Source of the DNA: Tupaia tana
Lineage: Eukaryota > Chordata > Mammalia > Scandentia > Tupaiidae
DNA length: 64,000 nt
Assembly: GCA_026018925.1 (NCBI GenBank)
Contig: JAKSZU010000512.1
Span: forward strand, 28,917-92,916
Reading direction: 5' to 3'
In this document: one piece after another, positions 48,501 through 60,600 of the stretch
Numbering within the stretch: position 1 is the stretch's first letter
Layout of the letters: every line of letters begins with the position of its first letter
Translations under genes and position numbers: made by a program
Notes under the pieces: generated by a model
The model's input: the letters and a program-made list of their open reading frames with translations, nothing else
What the model was told of the DNA's origin: nothing
Database searches by the model: none

Positions 48501-49990
48501 TCCACCTTCTAGAACTTCCTGGACTGCCAGCAGGCAATAGCGTGTCCTGCAAGCCTCTGGCCAGCAAGGGATACTGAGGGAGGGTCACCTCTGACCCCCA
48601 CCTCACCTCCAGACCCCCAGGCCCCAGACTCCACCTTCTAGGTAGGTAGCCAGGATCTCCTTAAGGCGGGGTTTTTTTTCTCTTTTCTTTTCCCTTGACC
48701 CCCCTGCATTCTCTTTTTAACACCTAGCCCTCCTTCTCCCCCCAGACCTTCCTGGACTGCCAGCAGGCAATAGCGTGTCCTGCAAGCCTCTGGCCAGCAA
48801 GGGATACTGAGGGAGGGTCACCTCTGACCCCCACCTCACTTTCAGACCCCCAGGCCCCAGACTCCACCTTCTAGACCTTCCTGGACAGCCAGCAGGCAAT
48901 AGCATGTCCTGCAAGCCTCTGGCAAGCAAGGGATACTGAGGGAGGGTCACCTCTGACCCCCACCTCACTTCCAGACCCCCAGGCCCCAGACTCCACCTTC
49001 TAGACCTTCCTGGACTGCCAGCAGGCAATAGCGTGTCCTGCAAGCCTCTGGCCCGCAAGGGATACTGAGGGAGGGTCACCTCTGACCCCCACCTCACTTC
49101 CAGACCCCCAGGCCCCAGACTCCACCTTCTAGACCTTCCTGGACTGCCAGCAGGCAATAGCGTGTCCTGCAAGCCTCTGGCCAGCAAGGGATACTGAGGG
49201 AGGGTCACCTCTGACCCCCACCTCACTTCCACACCCCCAGGCCCCAGACTCCACCTTCTAGGTAGGTAGCCAGGATCTCCTTAAGGCGGGGTTTTTTTTC
49301 ACTTTTCTTTTCCCTTGACCCCCCCTGCATTCTCTTTTTAACACCTAGCCCTCCTTCTCCCCCCCAGACCTTCCTGGACTGCCAGCAGGCAATAGCGTGT
49401 CCTGCAAGCCTCTGGCCAGCAAGGGATACTGAGGGAGGGTCACCTCTGACCCCCACCTCACTTCCAGACCCCCAGGCCCCAGACTCCACCTTCTAGGTAG
49501 GTAGCCAGGATCTCCTTAAGGCGGGGTTTTTTTTTCTCTTTTCTTTTCCCTTGACCCCCCTGCATTCTCTTTTTAACACCTAGCCCTCCTTCTCCCCCCA
49601 GACCTTCCTGGACTGCCAGCAGGCAATAGCGTGTCCTGCAAGCCTCTGGCCCGCAAGGGATACTGAGGGAGGGTCACCTCTGACCCCCACCTCACTTCCA
49701 GACCCCCAGGCCCCAGACTCCACCTTCTAGACCTTCCTGGACTGCCAGCAGGCAATAGCGTGTCCTGCAAGCCTCTGGCCAGCAAGGGATACTGAGGGAG
49801 GGTCACCTCTGACCCCCACCTCACTTCCAGACCCCCAGGCCCCAGACTCCACCTTCTAGACCTTCCTGGACTGCCAGCAGGCAATAGCGTGTCCTGCAAG
49901 CCTCTGGCCAGCAAGGGATACTGAGGGAGGGTCACCTTCTGACCCCCACATCACTTCCAGACCCCCCAGGCCCCAGACTCCACCTTCTAG

Positions 49991-51686
49991 GTAGGTAGCC
50001 AGGATCTCCTTAAGGCGGGGTTTTTTTTCTCTTTTCTTTTCCCTTGACCCCCCTGCATTCTCTTTTTAACACCTAGCCCTCCTTCTCCCCCCAGACCTTC
50101 CTGGACTGCCAGCAGGCAATAGCGTGTCCTGCAAGCCTCTGGCCAGCAAGGGATACTGAGGGGAGGGTCACCTCTGACCCCCACCTCACTTCCAGACCCC
50201 CAGGCCCCAGACTCCACCTTCTAGACCTTCCTGGACTGCCAGCAGGCAATAGCGTGTCCTGCAAGCCTCTGGCCAGCAAGGGATACTGAGGGGAGGGTCA
50301 CCTCTGACCCCCACCTCACCTCCAGACCCCCAGGCCCCCAGACTCCACCTTCTAGACCTTCCTGGACTGCCAGCAGGCAATAGCGTGTCCTGCAAGCCTC
50401 TGGCCAGCAAGGGATACTGAGGGAGGGTCACCTCTGACCCCCACCTCACTTCCAGACCCCCAGGCCCCAGACTCCACCTTCTAGGTAGGTAGCCAGGATA
50501 TCCTTAAGGCGGTTGTTTTTTTTCTCTTTTCTTTTCCCTTGACCCCCCTGCATTCTCTTTTTAACACCTAGCCCCTCCTTCTCCCCCCCAGACCTTCCTG
50601 GACTGCCAGCAGGCAATAGCGTGTCCTGCAAGCCTCTGGCCAGCAAGGGATACTGAGGGAGGGTCACCTCTGACCCCCACCTCACTTCCAGACCCCCAGG
50701 CCCCAGACTCCACCTTCTAGGTAGGTAGCCAGGATCTCCTTAAGGCGGGGGTTTTTTTTCTCTTTTCTTTTCCCTTGACCCCCCTGCATTCTCTTTTTAA
50801 CACCTAGCCCTCCTTCTCCCCCCAGACCTTCCTGGACTGCCAGCAGGCAATAGCGTGTCCTGCAAGCCTCTGGCCAGCAAGGGATACTGAGGGAGGGTCA
50901 CCTCTGACCCCCACCTCACTTCCAGACCCCCAGGCCCCAGAATCCACCTTCTAGACCTTCCTGGACTGCCAGCAGGGCCATAGCGTGTCCTGCAAGCCTC
51001 TGGCCAGCAAGGGATACTGAGGGAGGGTCACCTCTGACCCCCCACCTCACTTCCAGACCCCCAGGCCCCAGACTCCACCTTCTAGACCTTCCTGGACTGC
51101 CAGCAGGCAATAGCGTGTCCTGCAAGCCTCTGGCCAGCAAGGGATACTGAGGGAGGGTCACCTCTGACCCCCACCTCACTTCCAGACCCCCAGGCCCCCC
51201 GATTCCACCTTCTAGGTAGGTAGCCAGGATCTCCTTAAGGCGGGGTTTTATTTCTCTTTTCTTTTTCCCTTGACCCCCCCTGCATTCTCTTTTTAACACC
51301 TAGCCCTCCTTCTCCCCCCAGAACTTCCTGGACAGCCAGCAGGCAATAGCGTGTCCTGCAAGCCTCTGGCCAGCAAGGGATACTGAGGGAGGGTCACCTC
51401 TGACCCCCACCTCACTTCCAGACCCCCAGGCCCCAGACTCCACCCTTCTAGGTAGGTAGCCAGGATCTCCTTAAGGCGGGGTTTTTTTTTCTCTTTTCTT
51501 TTCCCTTGACCCCCCTGCATTCTCTTTATAACACCTAGCCCTCCTTCCTCCCCCCAGACCTTCCTGGACTGCCAGCAGGCAATAGCGTGTCCTGCAAGCC
51601 TCTGGCCAGCAAGGGATACTGAGGGAGGGTCACCTCTGACCCCCACCTCACTTCCAGACCCCCAGGCCCCAGACTCCACCTTCTAG
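49991..51686 (+). repeat. Indel-rich transition segment
   Basis: Pattern 3-1-3-1-1. It contains many one-base insertions (50161, 50291, 51040, 51446, 51547) and substitutions not seen elsewhere, such as GGTTGTTTTT (about 50513) and TTTATAACACC (about 51527). It precedes the part collinear with the left end. Confidence 0.82.
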
Positions 51687-54600
51687 GTAGGTAGCCAGGA
51701 TCTCCTTAAGGCGGGGTTTTTTTTTCTCTTTTCTTTTCCCTTGACCCCCCTGCATTCTCTTTTTAACACCTAGCCCTCCTTCTACCCCCAGACCTTCCTG
51801 GACTGCCAGCAGGCAATAGCGTGTCCTGCAAGCCTCTGGCCAGCAAGGGATACTGAGGGAGGGTCACCTCTGACCCCCACCTCACTTCCAGACCCCCAGG
51901 CCCCAGACTCCACCTTCTAGGTAGGTAGCCAGGATCTCCTTAAGGCGGGGTTTTTTTTTCTCTTTTCTTTTCCCTTGACCCCCCCTGCATTCTCTTTTTA
52001 ACACCTAGGCCTCCTTCTCCCCCAGACCTTCCCTGGACTGCCAGCAGGCAATAGCGTGTCCTGCAAGCCTCTGGCCAGCAAGGGATACTGAGGGAGGGTC
52101 ACCTCTGACCCCCACCTCACTTCCAGACCCCCAGGACCAGACTCCACCTTCTAGACCTTCCTGGACTGCCAGCAGGCAATAGCGTGTCCTGCAAGCCTCT
52201 GGCCAGCAAGGGATACTGAGGGAGGGTCACCTCTGATCGCCACCTCACTTCCAGACCCCCAGGCCCCAGACTCCACCTTCTAGACCTTCCTGGACTGCCA
52301 GCAGGCAATAGCGTGTCCTGCAAGCCTCTGGCCAGCAAGGGATACTGAGGGAGGGTCACCTCTGACCCCCACCTCACTTCCAGACCCCCAGGCCCCAGAC
52401 TCCACCTTCTAGACCTTCCTGGACTGCCAGCAGGCAATAGCGTGTCCTGCAAGCCTCTGTCCAGCAAGGGATACTGAGGGAGGGTCACCTCTGACCCCCA
52501 CCTCACTTCCAGACCTCCAGGCCCCAGACTCCACCTTCTAGGTAGGTAGCCAGGATCTCCTTAAGGCGGGATTTTTTTTTCTCTTTTCTTTTCCCTTGAA
52601 CCCCCTGCATTCTCTTTTTAACACCTAGCCCTCCTTCTCCCCCCAGACCTTCCTGGACTGCCAGCAGGCAATAGCGTGTCCTGCCAGCCTCTGGCCAGCA
52701 AGGGATACTGAGGGAGGGTCACCTCTGACCCCCACCTCACTTCCAGACCCCCAGGTCCCAGACTCCACCTTCTAGGTAGGTAGCCAGGATCTCCTTAAGG
52801 CGGGTTTTTTTTTTCTCTTTTCTTTTCCCTTGACCCCCCTGCATTCTCTTTTTAACACCTAGCCCTCCTTCTCCCCCCAGACCTTCCTGGACTGCCAGCA
52901 GGCAATAGCGTGTCCTGCAAGCCTCTGGCCAGCAAGGGATACTGAGGGAGGGTCACCTCTGACCCCCACCTCACTTCCAGACCCCCAGGCCCCAGACTCC
53001 ACCTTCTAAGTAGGTAGCCAGGATCTCCTTAAGGCGGGGGTTTTTTTTCTCTTTTCTTTTCCCTTGACCCCCCTGCATTCTCTTTTTAACACCTAGCCCT
53101 CCTTCTCCCCCCAGAACTTCCTGGACTGCCAGCAGGCAATAGCGTGTCCTGCAAGCCTCTGGCCAGCAAGGGATACTGAGGGAGGGTCACCTCTGACCCC
53201 CACCTCACTTCCAGACCCCCAGGCCCCAGACTCCACCTTCTAGACCTTCCTGGACTGCCAGCAGGCAATAGCGTGTCCTGCAAGCCTCTGGCCAGCAAGG
53301 GATACTGAGGGAGGGTCACCTCTGACCCCCACCTCACTTCCAGACCCCCAGGCCCCAGACTCCACCTTCTAGGTAGGTAGCCAGGATCTCCTTAAGGCGG
53401 GGTTATTTTTCTCTTTTCTTTTCCCTTGACCCCCCTGCATTCTCTTTTTAACACCTAGCCCTCCTTCTCCCCCCAGACCTTCCTGGACTGCCAGCAGGGC
53501 AATAGCGTGTCCTGCAAGCCTCTGGCCAGCAAGGGATACTGAGGGAGGGTCACCTCTGACCCCCCACCTCACTTCCAGACCCCCCAGGCCCCAGACTCCA
53601 CCTTCTAGGTAGGTAGCCAGGATCTCCTTAAGGCGGGGTTTTTTTTTCTCTTTTCTTTTCCCTTGACCCCCCCTGCATTCTCTTTTTAACACCTAGCCCT
53701 CCTTCTCCCCCCAGACCTTCCTGGACTGCCAGCAGGCAATAGCGTGTCCTGCAAGCCTCTGGCCAGCAAGGGATACTGAGGGAGGGTCACCTCTGACCCC
53801 CACCTCACTTCCAGACCCCCAGGCCCCAGACTCCACCTTCTAGGTAGGTAGCCAGGATCTCCTTAAGGCGGGGTTTTTTTTCTCTTTTCTTTTCCCTTGA
53901 CCCCCCTGCATTCTCTTTTTAACACCTAGCCCTCCTTCTCCCCCCAGACCTTCCTGGACTGCCAGCAGGCAATAGCGTGTCCTGCAAGCCTCTGGCCAGC
54001 AAGGGATACTGAGGGAGGGTCACCTCTGACCCCCACCTCACTTCCAGACCCCCAGGCCCCAGACTCCACCTTCTAGGTAGGTAGCCAGGATCTCCTTAAG
54101 GCGGGGTTTTTTTTCTCTTTTCTTTTCCCTTGACCCCCCTGCATTCTCTTTTTAACACCTAGCCCTCCTTCTACCCCCAGACCTTCCTGGACTGCCAGCA
54201 GGCAATAGCGTGTCCTGCAAGCCTCTGGCCAGCAAGGGATACTGAGGGAGGGTCACCTCTGACCCCCACCCTCACTTCCAGACCCCCAGGCCCCAGACTC
54301 CACCTTCTAGGTAGGTAGCCAGGATCTCCTTAAGGCGGGGTTTTTTTTTCTCTTTTTCTTTTCCCTTGACCCCCCCTGCATTCTCTTTTTAACACCTAGG
54401 CCTCCTTCTCCCCCAGACCTTCCTGGACTGCCAGCAGGCAATAGCGTGTCCTGCAAGCCTCTGGCCAGCAAGGGATACTGAGGGAGGGTCACCTCTGACC
54501 CCCACCTCACTTCCAGACCCCCAGGACCAGACTCCACCTTCTAGACCTTCCTGGACTGCCAGCAGGCAATAGCGTGTCCTGCAAGCCTCTGGCCAGCAAG

Positions 54601-57600
54601 GGATACTGAGGGAGGGTCACCTCTGATCGCCACCTCACTTCCAGACCCCCAGGCCCCAGACTCCACCTTCTAGACCTTCCTGGAAGGCCAGCAGGCAATA
54701 GCGTGTCCTGCAAGCCTCTGGCCAGCAAGGGATACTGAGGGAGGGTCACCTCTGACCCCCACCTCACTTCCAGACCCCCAGGCCCCAGACTCCACCTTCT
54801 AGGTAGGTAGCCAGGATCTCCTTAAGGCGGGGTTTTTTTTCTCTTTTCTTTTCCCTTGAACCCCCTGCATTCTCTTTTTAACACCTAGCCCTCCTTCTCC
54901 CCCAAGGACCTTCCTAGACTGCCAGCAGGCAATAGCGTGTCCTGCAAGCCTCTGGCCAGCAAGGGATACTGAGGGAGGGTCACCTCTGACCCCCACCTCA
55001 CTTCCAGACCCCCCAGGCCCCAGACTCCAACTTCTAGACCTTCCTGGACTGCCAGCAGGCAATAGCGTGTCCTGCAAGCCTCTGGCCAGCAAGGGATACT
55101 GAGGGAGGGTCACCTCTGACCCCCACCACCTCACTTCCAGACCCCCAGGCCCCAGACTCCACCTTCTAGACCTTCCTGGACTGCCAGCAGGCAATAGCGT
55201 GTCCTGCAAGCCTCTGGCCAGCAAGGGATACTGAGGGAGGGTCACCTCTGACCCCCACCTCACTTCCAGACCCCCAGGCCCCATACTCCAACTTCTAGAC
55301 CTTCCTGGACTGCCAGCAGGCAATAGCGTGTCCATGCAAGCCTCTGGCCAGCAAGGGATACTGAGTGAGGGTCACCTCTGACCCCCACCTCACTTCCAGA
55401 CCCCCAGGCCCCAGACTCCACCTTCTAGGTAGGTAGCCAGGATCTCCTTAAGGCGGGGTATTTTTTCTCTTTTCTTTTCCCTTGAACCCCCTGCATTCTC
55501 TTTTTAACACCTAGCCCTCCTTCTCCCCCCAGACCTTCCTGGACTGCCAGCAGGCAATAGCGTGTCCTGCAAGCCTCTGGCCAGCAAGGGATACTGAGGG
55601 AGTGTCACCTCTGACCCCCACCTCACTTCCAGACCCCCAGGTCCCAGACTCCACCTTCTAGGTAGGTAGCCAGGATCTCCTTAAGGCGGGTTTTTTTTCT
55701 CTTTTCTTTTCCCTTGACCCCCCTGCATTCTCTTTTTAACACCTAGCCCTCCTTCTCCCCCCAGACCTTCCTGGACTGCCAGCAGGCAATAGCGTGTCCT
55801 GCAAGCCTCTGGCCAGCAAGGGATACTGAGGGAGGGTCACCTCTGACCCCCCACCTCACTTCCAGACCCCCAGGCCCCAGACTCCACCTTCTAGGTAGGT
55901 AGCCAGGATCTCCTTAAGGCGGGGTTTTTTTTCTCTTTTCTTTTCCCTTGACCCCCCTGCATTCTCTTTTTAACACCTAGCCCTCCCTTCTCCCCCCAGA
56001 ACTTCCTGGACTGCCAGCAGGCAATAGCGTGTCCTGCAAGCCTCTGGCCAGCAAGGGATACTGAGGGAGGGTCACCTCTGACCCCCACCTCACTTCCAGA
56101 CCCCCAGGCCTCAGACTCCACCCTTCTAGACCTTCCTGGACTGCCAGCAGGCAATAGCGTGTCCTGCAAGCCTCCTGGCCAGCAAGGGATACTGAGGGAG
56201 GGTCACCTCTGACCCCCACCTCACTTCCAGACCCCCAGGCCCCAGACTCCACCTTCTAGACCTTCCTGGACTGCCAGCAGGCAATAGGGTGTCCTGCAAG
56301 CCTCTGGCCAACAAGGGATACTGAGGGAGGGTCACCTCTGACCCCCACCTCACTTCCAGACCCCCAGGCCCCAGACTCCACCTTCTAGGTAGGTAGCCAG
56401 GATCTCCTTAAGGCGGGGGTTTTTTTTCTCTTTTCTTTTCCCTTGACCCCCCTGCATTCTCTTTTTAACACCTAGCCCTCCTTCTCCCCCCAGACCTTCC
56501 TGGACTGCCCAGCAGGCAATAGCGTGTCCTGCAAGCCTCTGGCCAGCAAGGGATACTGAGGGAGGGTCACCTCTGACCCCCACCTCACTTCCAGACCCCC
56601 CAGGCCCCAGACTCCACCTTCTAGGTAGGTAGCCAGGATCTCCTTAAGGCGGGGTTTTTTTTTCTCTTTTTCTTTTCCTTGACCCCCCTGCATTCTCTTT
56701 TTAACACCTAGCCCTCCCTTCTCCCCCCCAGACCTTCCTGGACTGCCAGCAGGCAATAGCGTGTCCTGCAAGCCTCTGGCCAGCAAGGGATACTGAGGGA
56801 GGGTCACCTCTGACCCCCACCTCACTTCCAGACCCCCAGGCCCCAGACTCCACCTTCTAGGTAGGTAGCCAGGATCTCCTTAAGGCGGGTTTTTTTTTTC
56901 TCTTTTCTTTTTCCTTGACCCCCCTGCATTCTCTTTTTAACACCTAGCCCTCCTTCTCCCCCCAGACCTTCCTGGACTGCCAGCAGGCAATAGCGTGTCC
57001 TGCAAGCCTCTGGCCAGCAAGGGATACTGAGGGAGGGTCACCTCTGACCCCCACCTCACTTCCAGACCCCCAGGCCCCAGACTCCACCTTCTAGGTAGGT
57101 AGCCAGGATCTCCTTAAGGCGGGTTTTTTTTTCTCTTTTCTTTTCCCTTGACCCCCCTGCATTCTCTTTTTAAACACCTAGCCCTCCTTCTCCCCCCCAG
57201 ACCTTCCTGGACTGCCAGCAGGCAATAGCGTGTCCTGCAAGCCTCTGGCCAGCAAGGGATACTGAGGGAGGGTCACCTCTGACCCCCACCTCACTTCCAG
57301 ACCCCCAGGGCCCCAGACTCCACCTTCTAGGTAGGTAGCCAGGATCTCCTTAAGGCGGGTTTTTTTTTTCTCTTTTCTTTTTCCTTGACCCCCCCTGCAT
57401 TCTCTTTTTAACACCTAGCCCTCCTTCTCCTCCCAGACCTTCCTGGACTGCCAGCAGGCAATAGCGTGTCCTGCAAGCCTCTGGCCAGCAAGGGATACTG
57501 AGGGAGGGTCACCTCTGACCCCCACCTCACTTCCAGACCCCCAGGCCCCAGACTCCACCTTCTAGGTAGGTAGCCAGGATCTCCTTAAGGCGGGGTTTTT

Positions 57601-60600
57601 TTTTCTCTTTTCTTTTCCCTTGACCCCCCTGCATTCTCTTTTGAACACCTAGCCCTCCTTCTCCCCCCAGACCTTCCTGGACTGCCAGCAGGCAATAGCG
57701 TGTCCTGCAAGCCTCTGGCCAGCAAGGGGATACTGAGGGAGGGTCACCTCTGACCCCCACCTCACTTCCAGACCCCCAGGCCCCCAGACTCCACCTTCTA
57801 GGTAGGTAGCCAGGATCTCCTTAAGGCGGGGTTTTTTTTCTCTTTTCTTTTCCCTTGACCCCCCTGCATTCTCTTTTTAACACCTAGCCCTCCTTCTCCC
57901 CCCAGACCTTCCTGGACTGCCAGCAGGCAATAGCGTGTCCTGCAAGCCTCTGGCCAGCAAGTGATACTGAGGGAGTGTCACCTCTGACCCCCACCTCACT
58001 TCCAGACCCCCAGGCCCCAGACTCCACCTTCTAGACCTTCCTGGACTGCCAGCAGGCAATAGCGTGTCCTGCAAGCCTCTGGCCAGCAAGGGATACTGAG
58101 GGAGGGTCACCTCTGACCCCCACCTCACTTCCAGACCCCCAGGCCCCAGACTCCACCTTCTAGACCTTCCTGGACTGCCAGCAGGCAATAGCGTGTCCTG
58201 CAAGCCTCTGGCCAGCAAGGGATACTGAGGGAGGGTCACCTCTGACCCCCCACCTCACTTCCAGACCCCAGGCCCCAGACTCCACCTTCTAGGTAGGTAG
58301 CCAGGATCTCCTTAAGGCGGGGTTTTTTTTTCTCTTTTCTTTTCCCTTGACCCCCCTGCATTCTCTTTTTAACACCTAGCCCTCCTTCTCCCCCCAGACC
58401 TTCCTGGACTGCCAGCAGGCAATAGCGTGTCCTGCAAGCCTCTGGCCAGCAAGGGATACTGAGGGAGGGTCACCTCTGACCCCCAACTCACTTCCAGACC
58501 CCCAGGCCCCCAGACTCCACCTTCTAGGTAGGTAGCCAGGATCTCCTTATGGCGGGGTTTTTTTTCTCTTTTCTTTTCCCTTGACCCCCCCTGCATTCTC
58601 TTTTTAACACCTAGCCCTCCTTCTCCCCCCAGACCTTCCTGGACTGCCAGCAGGCAATAGCGTGTCCTGCAAGCCTCTGGCCAGCAAGGGATACTGAGGG
58701 AGGGTCACCTCTGACCCCCACCTCACTTCCAGACCCCCAGGCCCCAGACTCCACCTTCTAGGTAGGTAGCCAGGATCTCCTTAAGGCGGGGTTTTTTTTC
58801 TCTTTTCTTTTCCCCTTGACCCCCCTGCATTCTCTTTTTAACACCTAGCCCTCCTTCTCCCCCCAGACCTTCCTGGACTGCCAGCAGGCAATAGCGTGTC
58901 CTGCAAGCCTCTGGCCAGCACGGGATACTGAGGGAGGGTCACCTCTGACCCCCCACCTCACTTCCAGACCCCCAGGCCCCAGACTCCAACTTCTAGGTAG
59001 GTAGCCAGGATCTCCTTAAGGCGGGGTTTTTTTTTCTCTTTTCTTTTCCCTTGACCCCCCCTGCATTCTCTTTTTAACACCTAGCCCTCCTTCTCCCCCC
59101 AGACCTTCCTGGACTGCCAGCAGGCAATAGCGTGTCCTGCAAGCCTCTGGCCAGCAAGGGATACTGAGGGAGGGTCACCTCTGACCCCCACCTCACTTCC
59201 AGACCCCCAGGACCCAGACTCCAACTTCTAGACCTTCCTGGACTGCCAGCAGGCAATAGCGTGTCCTGCAAGCCTCTGGCCAGCAAGGGATACTGAGGGA
59301 GGGTCACCTCTGACCCCCACCTCACTTCCAGACCCCCAGGCCCCAGACTCCACCTTCTAGACCTTCCTGGACTGCCAGCAGGCAATAGGGTGTCCTGCAA
59401 GCCTCTGGCCAACAAGGGATACTGAGGGAGGGTCACCTCTGACCCCCACCTCACTTCCAGACCCCCAGGCCCCAGACTCCACCTTCTAGGTAGGTAGCCA
59501 GGATCTCCTTAAGGCGGGGTTTTTTTTCTCTTTTCTTTTCCCTTGACCCCCCTGCATTCTCTTTTTAACACCTAGCCCTCCTTCTCCCCCCAGACCTTCC
59601 TGGACTGCCAGCAGGCAATAGCGTGTCCTGCAAGCCTCTGGCCAGCAAGGGATACTGAGGGAGGGTCACCTCTGACCCCCACCTCACTTCCAGACCCCCA
59701 GGCCCCAGACTCCACCTTCTAGGTAGGTAGCCAGGATCTCCTTAAGGCGGGTTTTTTTTTCTCTTTTCTTTTCCCTTGACCCCCCTGCATTCTCTTTTTA
59801 ACACCTAGCCCTCCTTCTCCCCCCAGACCTTCCTGGACTGCCAGCAGGCAATAGCGTGTCCTGCAAGCCTCTGGCCAGCAAGGGATACTGAGGGAGGGTC
59901 ACCTCTGACCCCCACCTCACTTCCAGACCCCCCAGGCCCCAGACTCCACCTTCTAGGTAGGTAGCCAGGATCTCCTTAAGGCGGGTTTTTTTTTCTCTTT
60001 TCTTTTTCCTTGACCCCCCTGCATTCTCTTTTTAACACCTAGCCCTCCTTCTCCTCCCAGACCTTCCTGGACTGCCAGCAGGCAATAGCGTGTCCTGCAA
60101 GCCTCTGGCCAGCAAGGGATACTGAGGGAGGGTCACCTCTGACCCCCACCCTCACTTCCAGACCCCCAGGCCCCAGACTCCACCTTCTAGGTAGGTAGCC
60201 AGGATCTCCTTAAGGCGGGGTTTTTTTTCTCTTTTCTTTTCCCTTGACCCCCCTGCATTCTCTTTTGAACACCTAGCCCTCCTTCTCCCCCCAGACCTTC
60301 CTGGACTGCCAGCAGGCAATAGCGTGTCCTGCAAGCCTCTGGCCAGCAAGGGATACTGAGGGAGGGTCACCTCTGACCCCCACCTCACTTCCAGACCCCC
60401 AGGCCCCAGACTCCACCTTCTAGGTAGGTAGCCAGGATCTCCTTAAGGCGGGGTTTTTTTTCTCTTTTCTTTTCCCTTGACCCCCCTGCATTCTCTTTTT
60501 AACACCTAGCCCTCCTTCTCCCCCCAGACCTTCCTGGACTGCCAGCAGGCAATAGCGTGTCCTGCAAGCCTCTGGCCAGCAAGTGATACTGAGGGAGTGT

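Larger units (their letters stand above)
42324..49990 (+). repeat. A-rich zone with runs of up to six A
   Basis: Pattern 2-1-3-3-1-1-1-5-4-1-1-6-1-1-1-4-4-1-3, about 2.3 A per B against 1.67 overall. The GACAGCC/CATGTCC subtype (44843, 45592, 46683, 46941, 48263, 48883) and the GGCCCGC subtype (45760, 47108, 48431, 49051, 49649) recur in fixed positions within runs. All B copies seen here are the TTGACCCCC form except one TTTACCCCC near 47372. This zone has the longest antisense open frame (46516-47283), judged non-coding. Confidence 0.88.
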
